From contig JXTB01000328.1 in assembly GCA_002914805.1 (NCBI GenBank), positions 18,767 to 82,766 of the forward strand: DNA of 64,000 bases, in the 5' to 3' direction. Source of the DNA: Parasponia andersonii (lineage: Eukaryota > Streptophyta > Magnoliopsida > Rosales > Cannabaceae). Shown one piece after another: positions 1 through 11,197 of this stretch; positions within the stretch are counted from its first letter, which is position 1; every line of letters begins with the position of its first letter. Under the pieces are notes generated by a model. That model ran no database searches. It was not told where the DNA came from and saw only the letters and a program-made list of their open reading frames with translations. A program made the translations under genes and the position numbers.

Positions 1-501
1 AGTGGCTCAGTATGCGATTCACGGTCTTGTCAGGCAATACAATATACACAGGGATCCCAATCATATGATTATCTGTTTTCTGTCATGTGCACTCTACATC
101 TACATACGTTACTTACTGAGTTTTATACTCATAAATATTCTTACATTGCAGATGATACTGCTCATATGTGAGTTTGGAGGAGGAGCGCTGACTTTCTGAC
201 CGCGGCTTGTGTATATGGGCATTTTGACGCTGTGGTTTCCTGAGAGACAATTGTGTACCTATTTTGTGTGTGTGTGTACATTATGTATATTTTTATGAGA
301 GGTCCACTTCGTGAGTACCTATATATGTATATATTAGACTACGTATAATTATGAGTGGAATTTCCCGTTTTATCCCATAAAGTTTAAAATGTTTTAATTT
401 TCCCCGATTTTATCAGTTCTAAGTCGAGTGGCGTCTCCCGATCTCACTAAATATTTTTATGAATATCCTTACGTACGCATGTGGGATCGGGGGATGTCAC
501 A
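1..501 (+). repeat. Family E LTR, 3' part (Ty3)
   Basis: This is the last 501 bases of a long LTR read on the plus strand; the rest lies left of the window. It ends in GGGGGATGTCACA at 501. The reverse complement matches the LTRs that begin at 52041 and 58617 over about 500 bp, which fixes the family and the boundary. It holds the conserved TTACTTACTGAG motif (109-120), a GAGT/ACTC hairpin (118-130) and an acceptor-like TTGCAG ending at 151. It abuts family A pol at 502, so an E element or solo LTR probably landed inside that pol gene. Confidence 0.75.
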
Positions 502-3500
502 CTTTAACTAAAGGAATAGTCTTGTTTCTTAACTCTCTAACTTCACGATCCAGAATTTTTACTGGAGCCTCCTCATAAGAAAGATCGTTACGAAGTTCTA
601 ACAGTTCATAACTCAGAATATGGGAAGGATCGAAAACATATTTTCTCAACATTGATACATGGAATACATTATTCACACTCGATAATGATGGAGGTAATGC
701 TAATCTATATGCCAGATCACCCACTCGCTCTAGTATCTCAAAAGGTCCAATGAAACAAAGATTTAGCTTACCCTTCAATCCGAATCTCATCACTCCTTTC
801 ACAGGTGCTACTTTCAAAAAGACCATATCTCCAACTGCAAAATTCCAAAGGCTTCCTTCTTTTATTTGCATAACTTTTCTGTCGACTTTCTGCTGTCTTC
901 ATACGTTGCCGAATCTTATCAACCACCTCAGTTGTTTGTGGTACAATGTCTGGACCTATCAACTTCCGTTCTCCTATTTCATCCCAATGTACAGGGGATC
1001 TACATTTTCTTCCATATAGAGCCTCATATGGCGCAATTCCTATTGTGGCCTGAAAACTGTTATTATAAGAGGACTCCACTAATGGTAAGAACTTATCCCA
1101 AGAACCTTGGAAATAGATCACACAGGCTCTTAACATATCTTCCAATGTCTGGATAGTTCTCTCTGATTGACCATCGGTCTGAGGGTGAAATGTTGTGCTA
1201 AATCTTAACTGCGTTCCCATAGCCTTATGCAAAATTTTCCAGTAGATAGATGTACACTTTGGATCTCTATCTGACACTATTGACAAGGGTACTTCGTGCA
1301 GCCTCACTATCTCTGTGACATATAACTCTGCATATTGGTCCATGCTGAAAGCCTTCTTAACTAGTAAAAAGTGGGCTGATTTTGTAAGTCGATCGACTAT
1401 CACCCAAATCGAATTATATCATTTTTGAGTCCTAGGTAAACCAAGTACAAAATCCATTCCCACATGCTCCCATTTCCATTTCGGAATCAAAAGTGGTTGT
1501 AACAGACCAGAAGGTTGTTGGTGCTCATCCTTTACCTGCTGGCAAGTCAGACAATGTTCAATGAATTCTGCTATATCCTTTCTCATACCAACCCACCAAT
1601 AATGATTGCTCAAATCTCGAAACATTTTAGTACCTCCTAGATGGGTAGAATAAGGAGTATAATGAGCTTCATTCATAATCTCCTTCTTTAATTCTTCATC
1701 GTTGGGTACATACAACCTTTTACCATACCTCAATGCTCCACCTTCGGAAATTACCAACTCGGGACGTTTTTCTAGTTGCAAGTCACCTTTTAACTTGGTA
1801 ATCATCAGATCATTCGATTGAGCAATTTTAATTCTTTCTAGGATAGTTGGTTTGATCGATAAAGTAGCGAAATGTTCTACTTCCCTTTTTAATACCAGCT
1901 CTAAATCAAATTTCTGGATCTCATTCCTTAAACAAATAGAGGTACCCTACAAGATGGAAAGATTTCCAATAGTCTTTCTACTCAATGCATCTGCAACCAC
2001 ATTCGCCTTTCCTGGGTGGTAGTTAATCACACAGTCGCAATCCTTTACTAATTCTAACCATCGATGTTGTCGCATATTCAACTCTTTTTGTGAATAAGTA
2101 CTTCAAACTCTTATTGCCTATGAAGATTTTACACTTGGCTCCATATAAATAATGCCTCCAAATCTTGAGAGCAAACACAACAACTGCTAACTAAAGATCG
2201 TGGGTGGGGTAATTCTTTATCGCGATGCATAAGCAATTACTTTACCATGCTGCATTAAAACACAACCCAAACCGAGCTTGGATGCGTCACTGTAAATATC
2301 AAACCCTTCAGTACCCGCGGGGATAGCTAAAACTGGCGTTGATGTTAATCGTTGCTTCAATTCTTGAAAACTCTTTTCACACTCATTGGAGCAGAGGAAC
2401 TTGACATTTTTCCTAGTCAATTGTGTCAAAGGAGAAGCAATTCGGGAAAATCCTTCCACAAAATGGCAATAATAACTAGCCAAACCCAGAAAGCTACGAA
2501 CCTCACCTATATTTTTCAGTACGAGCCAACTTTTGACAACTTCAACTTTACTAAGGTGTATGGCTATACCTTCCTTGGAAACGATATGGCCAAGAAATGG
2601 TACACGATCTAGCCAAAACTCACACTTCTTGAATTTAGCATATAATTGCTTCTCACGGAGGATGTCTAGAACCAATCTCAAGTGTCGCTCATGCTCCGTC
2701 TTAGAGCGTGAATACACGAAAATGTCATCCATGAAAACGATCACAAATTGGTCTAAGTATTCCTTGAACACTCTATTCATTAGGTCCATAAATGCAGCTG
2801 GGGCATTAGTCAAACCAAACGGCATGACCAAGAACTCATAATGCCCATACCTTGAACGAAAAGCAGTCTTAGACACATCGTCTTCTTTAACCTTCATCTG
2901 ATGATAACCTAATCGTAGGTCTATTTTAGAGAAATGGCTAGCACCTTGTAGTTGGTCAAACAAATCTTCAATTCGAGGCAATGGGTACTTATTTTTAATT
3001 GTGACCTTATTCAGTTCACGATAATCGATGCACAATCTCAAGGACCCATCTTTCTTCTTGACAAAAAGGACTGGAGTGCCCCATGGAGAATAACTTGGTC
3101 GGATAAATTCCTTATCTAGTAATTCTTGAAGTTGCGTCTTGAGTTCCTTCAACTCCGCTGGTGCCATACGATACAGTGCCTTTGATATTGGAGCAGTACC
3201 AGGTACCAAGTCAATCTTAAATTCAATCTCCCGATCTGGTGGTAACCCAGGCAAATCATCAGGGAAAACATCTCGGTACTCACACACAACTAGTACGTCC
3301 TCTACTGCCAATCCTTCTTTTGAGGCATCCAAAATTGAAGCTAGATATCCCATACAACCTTTATTGAGCATTCGTCGTGCTTTCATTGCAGAGATAATAG
3401 GAATACATAGTATGGGTTTTGAACCAGTAAAACTAAAGCTTGGCTCGTTCAAGGGATTAAATATCACGACTCGATCATGACAATCTATGTTAGCACGGTA

Positions 3501-3778
3501 CTTACTAAGCCAATCCATCCCCAGTATGATGTCGAAGTCATGGAATCCAAGAATTAAAAGATCAGCAAACAAAGTGTATCCTCCAAACTTAATTGTATAG
3601 GCTTTTAAGATGCTTCTTGATTCCATTTTATCTCCCGATGGGGTGGATATGCTAACCCAGGTGTTTGATGGTATAAATGTCCTATTCAATTTCTTAGCAA
3701 AAGTGCTATTAATGAAAGAATGAGTAGCCCCAGAATCTATAAGTACTTTTGCAGACAAGCCACAAATATCTATAACAC
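502..3778 (-). pseudogene. pol: A1 pol remnant (PR-RT-RNase H-INT)
   Basis: Broken Ty3 polyprotein, read right to left. The aspartic protease motif DSGATHSF lies near 3720-3740. The reverse transcriptase follows, with a VFMDDI catalytic box near 2730. RNase H spans roughly 2330-1950. The integrase HHCC zinc finger (EHCLTCQQ) is near 1560 and the integrase core runs over about 1480-1000. The C-terminal GPFEILERVG segment is near 735. The family enzyme would copy element RNA to DNA and insert it; this copy cannot. About five breaks. Confidence 0.85.
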
Positions 3779-3845
3779 CTATTACAAATAATAAAAAAAT
3801 AATTAAGCTATGTAACAACTATAAGTTAAAGTTATAAGAGTATAC
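3779..3845 (-). other. 67-bp GT...AG intron at gag-protease junction of A1
   Basis: On the minus strand the segment starts GTATACTC and ends GTAATAG. It sits between the end of gag (VTG) and the start of protease. A4 has the same flanks joined directly (TTACAG then GTGTTATGG near 15416-15431) with the 67 bases absent. D0 has a segment of identical length and similar first bases at the same place (20453-20519). Its length is not a multiple of three. Seen in sequence: presence, absence and ends. Inferred: spliceosomal removal. Confidence 0.75.
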
Positions 3846-4896
3846 CTGTAACTAAAGAAGGTGTATCCTCCGCTTCCCTTTGAGTCATGGTATAAACTCG
3901 GGCTTGAGTCTTCATTTGACCACCAGAGTTGTCACTGGTCGATGCTTGGCCCATTCTACAGTAACGAGAGATATGTCCAGGTTTACCACATTTATAGCAC
4001 ATATTGGTTCCCATACGACACTCCCCTCGATGCTCTTTGCCACACTTAGGGCATGTAGTTTTCTGCTGCTTATCACGATCATCTCTAGTGTTGTTATTAT
4101 TCCCTTGCTCATGCTTTCTTTTCTGATTTTGTCCCTTTTTCTTCCAAAATTTTGACTTTCCACTGCCATTATTATTGTTTGCTTGCTGAACTTTGAACTC
4201 TTCTCGTGCCATCAGTTGTGTTTTTCTCCACCAAGAGTGCCTTACTCACTACTGCACTGTATGAATTAAGTTCAAACAGAATGACAGCCTGTTTAATTTG
4301 GGTTTTAAACCCTCTTCAAACCGTCAAACTCTACTAGCCTCAGTTGTCACTAGTGTAGGAGCAAACTTAGCCAAACAGGTAAACTCTGCCTCATACTCAG
4401 TGACTGACTTATTTCTTTGCTCCAATTGTGTGAATTCTCTCTCTTTCTGTTGTTGAACACTTTTTGGGAAACATTTTTCATAGAAAGCATCTCGAAACAT
4501 AGCCCAAGTGAAGGGTGCAGTATTTCCCTCATGTTGACATTGAATCATTAGCCACCAATCATATGCATCTCCTTGAAGCATGTATGCAGCATGTGATACT
4601 TTGTCCCTATCTGCGCAATTGAGCATAACAAAAGCTTTTTCCATCTCAGCTAACCATTTTTCGGCTTTAAGTGGGTTAGTAGTGCCTTCAAAGGATGGAG
4701 GAGATAACTTCTTAAATTCAGAAATAGTACTTGGCAATCTCTGCTGAGTAGGTGCTCTTTGTTGCATCTATCCAAGAGTTGCAATTGCTTGCATAAATGC
4801 TCCCACTATTAGTGGGGTTTCAGGGGGCACGTTTTGGTCAATAGAGTTCGCCTCTTGATTCCCATTATTCCGTGACCTAGTACTTGGTCCAGCCAT
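3846..4896 (-). pseudogene. gag: A1 gag remnant
   Basis: Ty3 gag, minus strand, from the ATG at 4896. The family start MAGPSTRSRNNGN is recognisable. The capsid-like retrotransposon gag domain covers about 4770-4330 (FEGTTNPLKAEKWLAEMEKAF, and a DWWL motif near 4555). A lysine-rich stretch and a CCHC zinc knuckle (CYKCGKPGHISRYC) lie near 3955-4005. Gag packages element RNA into particles. About two breaks. The gag-protease intron follows directly. Confidence 0.8.
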
Positions 4897-5110
4897 TCTT
4901 AGCTAAAGAGAAAAGAAGAGCCTTAGTTTTTGTAACCCCGTTATGCCCAAACTGTGAAATACTAAATGTATACACATATAATCTTCATAGAATGAACTAA
5001 TAGTATAATTTAAATAAAATAAAATTTTTAATATTACCAGATGGCAGCGAATCGACTCTCGGTGACATGATATAGTGGTTTAGAAAGTCTACAGAATCAT
5101 TTAAAACCAT

Positions 5111-5122
5111 GCTCTGATACCA
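5111..5122 (-). other. Primer-binding site of A1 (initiator tRNA-Met)
   Basis: The minus strand reads TGGTATCAGAGC, the complement of the 3' end of plant initiator tRNA-Met. It lies 7 bases inside the LTR end at 5130, as expected for the start of minus-strand DNA synthesis. Confidence 0.85.
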
Positions 5123-5129
5123 TTTCTTC

Positions 5130-5410
5130 TGTAACACCACCATAGTCTAAGGTTATTAGATTAGGTGGTATTATCATTGAATTCTTTAAACTTTAAAAGA
5201 AATGCAGAATATTTTTTTTAATTAAAATAAATATCTCATTAAAGTCTCTATAAATACTAACAATAATTTGAAAGTCATGTAATCTAAGGAAAAAAAAATT
5301 TAAAAATATAAAATATCATTAATAGAAAATAAAAACTAGAAAATATTCAATCAATTTAAATCTAGACCACTAGACCACCATGTCATCGAGTCGCCTCATC
5401 ACTACCATCC
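5130..5410 (-). repeat. A1 5' LTR, partial
   Basis: On the plus strand it begins TGTAACACCACC, the inverted end of the family A LTR (which ends GGTGGTGTTACA in element orientation; compare 14124-14135). Only 281 bases are present before the N at 5411, where the matching LTR in A2 (6526 onward) carries on. The cut coincides with the assembly join rather than with a natural boundary. Confidence 0.8.
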
Positions 5411-5411
5411 N
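5411..5411. other. Single-N assembly join
   Basis: One N separates LTR sequence (left) from mid-gag sequence (right) of the same family. The intact copies show that neither flank normally continues into the other. This is best read as a scaffold join of unknown true size, so the order A1-A2 is not secured by sequence. Confidence 0.8.
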
Positions 5412-6290
5412 ACACTCCCCTCGATGCTCCTTGCCACACTTAGGGCATGTAGTTTTCTGCTGCTTATCACGATCATCTCTAGTGTTGTTATTATTCCCTT
5501 GCTCATACTTTCTTTTATGATTTTGTCCCTTGTTCTTCTAAAATTTTGACTTTCCACCGCCACTATTATTGTTTGCTTGCTGAGCTTTGAACTCTTCTCG
5601 TGCCATCAGTTGTGTTCTCTCCACCATGAGTGCCTTACTCACTACTGCACTATATGAATTAAGTTCTAACGGAATGACAGCCTGTTTAATTTGGGATTTT
5701 AAACCCTCTTTAAACTGTCGAACTCAACTAGCCTCAGTTGTCGCTAGTGTTAGAGCAAACTTAGCCAAACGGGCAAACTCTACCTCATACTCAGTGACTG
5801 ACTTATTTCTTTGCTCTAATTGTGTGAATTCTCTCTCTTTCTATTGTCGAACACTTTTTAGGAAATACTTTTCATAGAAAGCATCTCAGAACATAGCCCA
5901 AGTAAAGGGTGCAGCATTTCCCTCATGTTGACGTTGAATCATTAGCCACCAGTCATATGCATCTCTTTGAAGCATGTATGCAGCATGTGATACTTTGTCC
6001 CTATCTGCGTAATTGAGCACAGCAAAAACTTTTTCCATCTCAGCTAACCATTTTTTAGCTTTAAGTGGGTCAATAGTGCCTTCAAAGGATGGAGGAGATA
6101 ACTTCTTAAATTCAAAAATAGTAATTGGCAAACTCTGCTGAGTAGGTGCTCCTTGTTGCATCTGTCCAAAAGTTGCAATTGCTTGCATAAATGCTCCCAT
6201 TGTTAGTAGGGTTTCAGGGGGCACGTTTTGGTCAATAGGGTTCGCCTCTAGATTCCCATTATTCCGTGACCTAGTACTTGGTCTAGCCAT
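5412..6290 (-). pseudogene. gag: A2 gag remnant
   Basis: Minus-strand gag from the ATG at 6290 (MARPSTRSRNNGN). The capsid-like domain with LKAKKWLAEMEK and a DWWLMIQRQHEG stretch lies at about 6080-5930, and the region runs on toward the zinc knuckle, where it meets the N join. Close to A1 and A4 gag. Broken, with several interruptions. Confidence 0.8.
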
Positions 6291-6506
6291 TCTTAGATTA
6301 AAGAGAAAATAAGAGCCTTAGTTTTTGTAACCCCATTATACCCAAACTGTGAAATACTAAATGTATACACATATAATCTTCATAGAATGAACTAACAGTA
6401 TAATTTAAATAAAATAAAATGTTTAATATTACCAGATGGCAATGAATCGAATCTCGGTGACATGATGTAGTGGTCTAGAAAAGTCTACAGAATCGTTTAA
6501 AACCAT

Positions 6507-6518
6507 GCTCTGATACCA
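6507..6518 (-). other. Primer-binding site of A2 (initiator tRNA-Met)
   Basis: Minus-strand TGGTATCAGAGC, separated from the LTR end (6526) by a short T-run. Same site and primer as in A1 and A4. Confidence 0.85.
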
Positions 6519-6525
6519 TTTTTTT

Positions 6526-7880
6526 TGTAACACCACCTTAGTCTAAGGTTATTAGATTAGGAGGTATTATCACTGAATTCCATAAACTTTAAAAGAAATG
6601 CGAAATATTTTTTTTTAATTAAAATAAATATCTCATTAAAGTCTCTATTAAATTCATAAAGAAAATACTAACAATAATTTGAAAGTCATGTAATCTAAGG
6701 AAAAAAATTTTAAAAATATAAAATGTCATTAATAGAAAATAAAAACTAGAAAATATTCAATCAATTTAAATCTAGACCACTAGACCACCATGTCGTCGAG
6801 TCGCCTCATCACTACCATCCGATATTCTACTATTCATAACCTGAAAAAAATGTTAAATATTATAATGGGCTAAAAGCCCAGTAAGTAAACCACAATGCAC
6901 ACAATTGATGAGGCATGCTTTAGTTATTTTATAAATTATGTTCTTTGTGATCTTCTTATAACTTTGAAGACTTTTCATTTTAATCCTTGAGAGCGCTCAG
7001 TATAATGCCTAAGCTTTTGGTAACCAGTGGGCCGTGATTGATGAACCAGTTTTTTTTTTTTACTTTGCTACTGACTCCTTGGTAGAACTATATTAGAGGT
7101 ATAAAGTGAGGGTACCTAGCCTATGTAGCCACACACACATTAATGATCCCGAAAAGGGCCTATCATCTCCAGAGTCAAAATCATATGGGGCACCTTCCTA
7201 AAATAGTCTATTATCGTTTATTCTTGGTGGGTACGCCGGTCCCCCGCGTCCTGTGCCCACTCAGCCATCTAGACATAGACACACACCAATTTCTTTAAAA
7301 TCGTACTTTTCAAAATCTTTAATTAATTTAGAAAAATCATTCCATTGTAAACTATTGTTCTTTTGAAACATGCCGTTTTATAAAATAATGTCATGCATAT
7401 GGATTACCATGCCTCACGTAAAATAATATGTTATATGTCATCAATTTCCACGTAAAACACATATAACACATAATTATACAATGTAAAACATATAAACAAT
7501 TAAAGGAGTTAAGTATGGTTTACTTACATTAAGTCCAAGCGAAATTAAAAAGTCAAGAAAAGTGAGAATGTCCCCCGAATGCTTACGACGTACGTGCCCC
7601 GCCTATATCATCGGTATTATAAATGCAAATTTGCTTAATTTATTTTTCTTATTTCAATAAAATTTCTTGAAAGATTATTTTATTTTTGATGCACTTAAGA
7701 TGAACATAATTATGTATAAAACTGAAAATATCAAATATAGAATATAATCAACATCTCATACAATAATCCCACTGACAATTTCATAGAATACGCTTGTAGT
7801 TTGGAACTCCAAAAATTTGTACAAAACAATAACTAAAACTGACAGCTGCTCATATAAAAATTATATCTCATTACTCACAT
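6526..7880 (-). repeat. A2 5' LTR, partial (1355 bp)
   Basis: This inverted family A LTR begins TGTAACACCACC on the plus strand and matches the reverse complement of about 12500-14135. It includes about 130 bp (around 7220-7370) that the A4 LTR lacks where its TRIM lies. It has a donor-like GTAAGT (7522-7527), the TTACTTACTGGGC motif with a GGGC/GCCC hairpin (6867-6879), and an acceptor-like CAG at 6841-6843. It switches at 7881 to plus-orientation family A sequence, a head-to-head join. Confidence 0.8.
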
Positions 7881-7925
7881 AAAAGAAAGGGTGTAAATAG
7901 TATTATTAATGTATTTATTTGAAGT

Positions 7926-9295
7926 CCTGAGTTGGTAATTTCTGAAGATGGAGCGTTGAGGTATGGTAAGAGGTTGTATGTACCCAACGATGAAGAATTA
8001 AAGAAGGAGATTATGAACGAAGCTCATTATACTCCTTATTCTATCCATCAAGGAGGAACTAAAATGTTTCGAGATTTGAGCAATCATTATTGGTGGGTTG
8101 CTATGAGAAAGGATATAGCAGAATTCGTTGAACATTGTCTGACTTGCCAGTAGGTAAAGGATGAGCACCAACGACCTCCTGGTCTGTTACTACCACTTTT
8201 GATTCTGGAATGGAAATGGGAGCATGTGGGAATGGATTTTGTTTTTGGTTTACCAAGGACTCAAAAAGGATATAATTCGATTTGGGTGATAGTTGTTCGA
8301 CTTACAAAATCAGCCCAATTTTTACCAGTTAAGAAGACCTTCAGCATGGACCAATATGCAAAGTTATATGTCGCAGAGATAGTGAGGCTGCACAGAGTAC
8401 CCTTGTCGATAGTTTCAGATAGAGATCCAAAGTTTGCATCTATCTTCTGGAAAAGTTTGCATAAGGCTATAGGAACGCAGTTAAGATTTAGCACATCATT
8501 TCACCCTCAAACCGATGGTCAATCAGAGCGAACTATCCAGACATAGGAAGATATGTTAAGAGCCTGTGTGATCGATTTCCAAGGTTCTTGGAATAAGTTC
8601 TTACCTTTAGTGGAGTTCTCTTATAATAACAGTTTTCAGGCCACAATTGGAATGGCGCCATATGAGGCTCTATATGGAAGAAAATGTAGATCTCCTGTAC
8701 ATTGGGATGAAATAGGAGAACGGAAGTTGATAGGTCTAGACATTGTACAACAAATAGCTGAGGCGGTTGATAAGATCCGGCAACGTATGAAGACAGCACA
8801 AAGTCGACAGAAAAGTTATGCAAATAAAAGAAGGAAGCCTTTGGAATTTGCAGTTGGAGATATGATCTTTTTGAAAGTAGCACCTATGAAAGGAGTGATG
8901 AGATTCGGATTGAAGGGTAAGCCAAATCCCAATTTCATTGGACCTTTTGAGATACTAGAGCGAGTGGGTGATCTGGCCTATAGATTTGCATTACCTCCAT
9001 CATTATCGAGTGTACATAATGTATTCCATGTATCAATGTTGAGAAAATATGTTTCCGATCCTTCCCATATATTGAGTTATGAACCGTTAGAACTTCGCAA
9101 CAATCTTTCTTATGTGGAGACTCCAGTAAAGATTCTGGATCATGAAGTTAGAGAGTTAAGAAACTAGACTATTCCTTTAGTTAAAGTTCTTTGGAGGAAT
9201 CATGCGATTGAGGAAGTGACATGGGAACGGGAAGAGGAGATGCGTCCAAAGTATCCCAATCTTTTTGACATGTTCAATTTTGAGGACAAAATTTA
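7926..9295 (+). pseudogene. pol: A3 pol remnant (integrase and chromodomain-like end)
   Basis: Integrase part of Ty3 pol. The HHCC zinc finger lies at about 8020-8150 (ending EHCLTCQ), and the catalytic core at about 8220-8680 ([31 protein letters not shown]). The GPFEILERVG segment is near 8938, and a short chromodomain-like tail with TWEREEEM is near 9220-9285. In this group the tail is thought to steer integration to heterochromatin. Same layout as A4 17460-18824. Broken, about three interruptions. Confidence 0.85.
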
Positions 9296-9297
9296 AT

Positions 9298-9314
9298 TTA
9301 AGAGGGGAGGAAAT
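9298..9314 (+). other. Polypurine tract of A3
   Basis: AAGAGGGGAGGAAAT lies directly before the LTR start TGTAACACCC. This purine run primes plus-strand DNA in LTR retrotransposons. The same tract lies before the A4 3' LTR at about 18827-18842. Confidence 0.75.
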
Positions 9315-10000
9315 TGTAACACCCATGATTAGAATGCCGTAGAATTACTAAGTGTTACTTGTTATTAATTGCATTTAATGTTATTTAATTTATATAGTAT
9401 TTGTGCCTAACTTGATTCTATGGAGTGATAATGTCCAACAGTGCTCGATCGATGTTTACGTGCCCTGATTTAAAATTATAACGTAAAGCTACATTTACTG
9501 CATTTTGAAAATTTTTATTTGTCATTTATATTTTGTTATGAGTGTACTATGAATCTAATTGTCTTACATGCCTAGTAAAATTTTTGTAGATTCTTAAAAT
9601 AATAATAAAAAAAAAGAAAGGGTGTAAATAATATTATTAATATATTTATTTGAAATTATTTAAATAAGTAATTGTTGTCATTAATGTTATTAATATTTAA
9701 TTGACACAATGTGGTATTTAATTTTAATTTGAGTGTCGTGTAAAAAAAAAATCATTTATGCTATTATTCTATTTTTTAATTTCATATAGCACATATATTT
9801 ACATATAAATTAATATTTAAATGGAAATTAGATATATATATATATATAAATTAAACTTAAAAAAAAAACGAAGAAAAAGGGAAGGCTGCCGTGATTCATT
9901 TATATGACTTATAGAAAAAAAGAATAATAATAATAAAATGGTATGTTTATTTAAGGAATTATTAGGGAGGTGCCCCATATAAAATGATGAAGACACTTTC
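9315..10000 (+). repeat. A3 3' LTR, shortened
   Basis: Starts TGTAACACCCATGATTAG and follows the family A U3 to about 9935. It then shows only short blocks of later LTR sequence (ATGGTATGTTTA near 9938, GGAGGTGCCCC near 9966) before an inverted LTR starts at 10001. It is much shorter than the roughly 3-kb full LTR. Confidence 0.7.
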
Positions 10001-10678
10001 TGTAACACCACCTTAGTCTAAGGTTATTAGATTAGGAGGTATTATCATTAAATTCCTTAAAGTTTAAAAGAAATGCAAAGTATTTTTTTTTATTAAAATA
10101 AATATCTCATTAAAGTCTTTATTAAATTCATAAAGAAAATACTAACAATAATTTGAAAGTCATATAAGCCAAGGAAAAAAAAATTTTAAAAATATAAAAT
10201 GTCATTAATAGAAAATAAAATCTAGAAAATATTCAATCAATTTAAATCTAGACCTCTAGACCACCATATCGTCGAGTCGCCTCATCACTACCATCCGATA
10301 GGCTACTATTCATCACCTAATGTTAAATAATATAATGAGCTAAAAGCCCAGTAAGTAAACCACAATGCACACAATTGATGAGGCATACTTTAGTTATTTT
10401 CTAAATTATGTTCTTTGTGATCTTCTTATAACTTTGAAGACTTTTCATTTTAATCCTTGAGAGCACTCAGTGTAATGCCTAAGCTTTTGGTAACCAGTGG
10501 GCCATGATTGCTGAACCAGTTTTTATTTTGCTACTGACTCCTTGGTAGAACCATATTAGAGGTATAAAGTGAGTATACCTAGCCTATATAGCCACACACA
10601 CATTAATGATCCCGAAAAGGGCCTATCGTCCCTAGAGTCAAAATCATATGGGCCACCTCCGTAATATAGTCTATTATC
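10001..10678 (-). repeat. Inverted family A LTR fragment
   Basis: Begins TGTAACACCACCTTAG and matches the inverted LTR at 6526 and the reverse complement of about 13465-14135. It carries the AGTAAGTAAACC motif near 10350. It has no primer-binding site on its left. Around 10678 it switches into plus-orientation U3 sequence. It forms an inverted repeat with 13465-14135. Confidence 0.75.
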
Positions 10679-11196
10679 ATTTATGCTATTATTCTATGTT
10701 TGAATTTCATATAACACATATATTTATATATAAATTAATATTTACATAGAAATTAGACATATATATAAATATATAAATTAAACTTAAAAAAATAAAACAA
10801 AGAAAATGAGAAGGCTGCCGTGAGTCATTTTTATGGCTTATAAAAAAAAAATAATAATAAAAATAACATAAAAAGAAATATAGAAAAAAGGGAAACATAT
10901 TATAAATGGGATTTCAAGTATATATATATATATATATATTGATGTTTATATTTCTATTTTCCTCAAAACCCTAGCCACCTCTACCTCTTTCTCATCTCTC
11001 TAAAAACTCAAAAAGAAATTCTCTAAGTATCATCCTCTGTCTATTTCTTCATCTTTATATTTTTTTTTTAAATCTCCAAGAGAATTCTAAGTCCAAGAAT
11101 TTCAAGATTTTTATCACTCTTATTTGATTTGCGAGTAAAATCTCTATACATGCTTTTTTCTGATTGTATATTTATTAATTTTTCTAAAGATATGAT
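10679..11196 (+). repeat. Family A LTR fragment (U3 to start of transcribed region)
   Basis: Plus-orientation LTR segment: AT-rich U3 with TATATA runs (10918-10939), then TTCCTCAAAACCCTAGCCACC, the likely start of the transcribed region. It duplicates 11198-11700 almost exactly and ends at the N at 11197, so it may be a true duplication or an assembly repeat. Confidence 0.7.
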
Positions 11197-11197
11197 N
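11197..11197. other. Single-N assembly join
   Basis: Left of the N the LTR has reached AAAGATATGAT. Right of it the LTR restarts about 500 bases earlier, at AAAATCATTTATGC. The join therefore sits between two overlapping copies of the same LTR stretch. Confidence 0.8.

Larger units (their letters stand above)
502..5410 (-). mobile_element. Ty3 chromovirus A1 (Tekay/Del-like), fragment
   Basis: Read on the minus strand the order is partial 5' LTR (5130-5410), primer-binding site (5111-5122), leader, gag, short intron, then protease-RT-RNase H-integrase, stopping where the E LTR begins. Sequence is close to A4 at 14136-18842 throughout. It is a fossil: coding parts are interrupted about half a dozen times and one end is missing. 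Order PR-RT-RH-INT is Ty3-type. The chromodomain-like tail seen in A3 and A4 places the family with chromoviruses. Confidence 0.85.
5412..7880 (-). mobile_element. Ty3 chromovirus A2, 5' part only
   Basis: Read on the minus strand: partial 5' LTR (6526-7880), primer-binding site (6507-6518), leader (6291-6506) and the front of gag (6290 down to 5412, capsid domain to zinc-knuckle region), with no pol. It repeats the sequence of A1 4015-5410 closely, so the two lie in tandem with the N join between them. Broken; a few interruptions in gag. Confidence 0.8.
7881..10000 (+). mobile_element. Ty3 chromovirus A3, 3' part
   Basis: Plus-strand fragment. It opens with about 42 bases of family A U3 sequence (7881-7922, compare 19145) joined directly to integrase coding sequence. 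It continues to the end of pol, a polypurine tract and a shortened 3' LTR. The odd junction of LTR sliver to mid-pol means it is a rearranged copy. About three breaks in the coding part. Confidence 0.8.

Noticed and set aside
270-282. GTGTGTGTGTGT run as a microsatellite of note
   Set aside because: Short simple repeat in the E LTR; the other E copies have CACACAC or similar in the same place.
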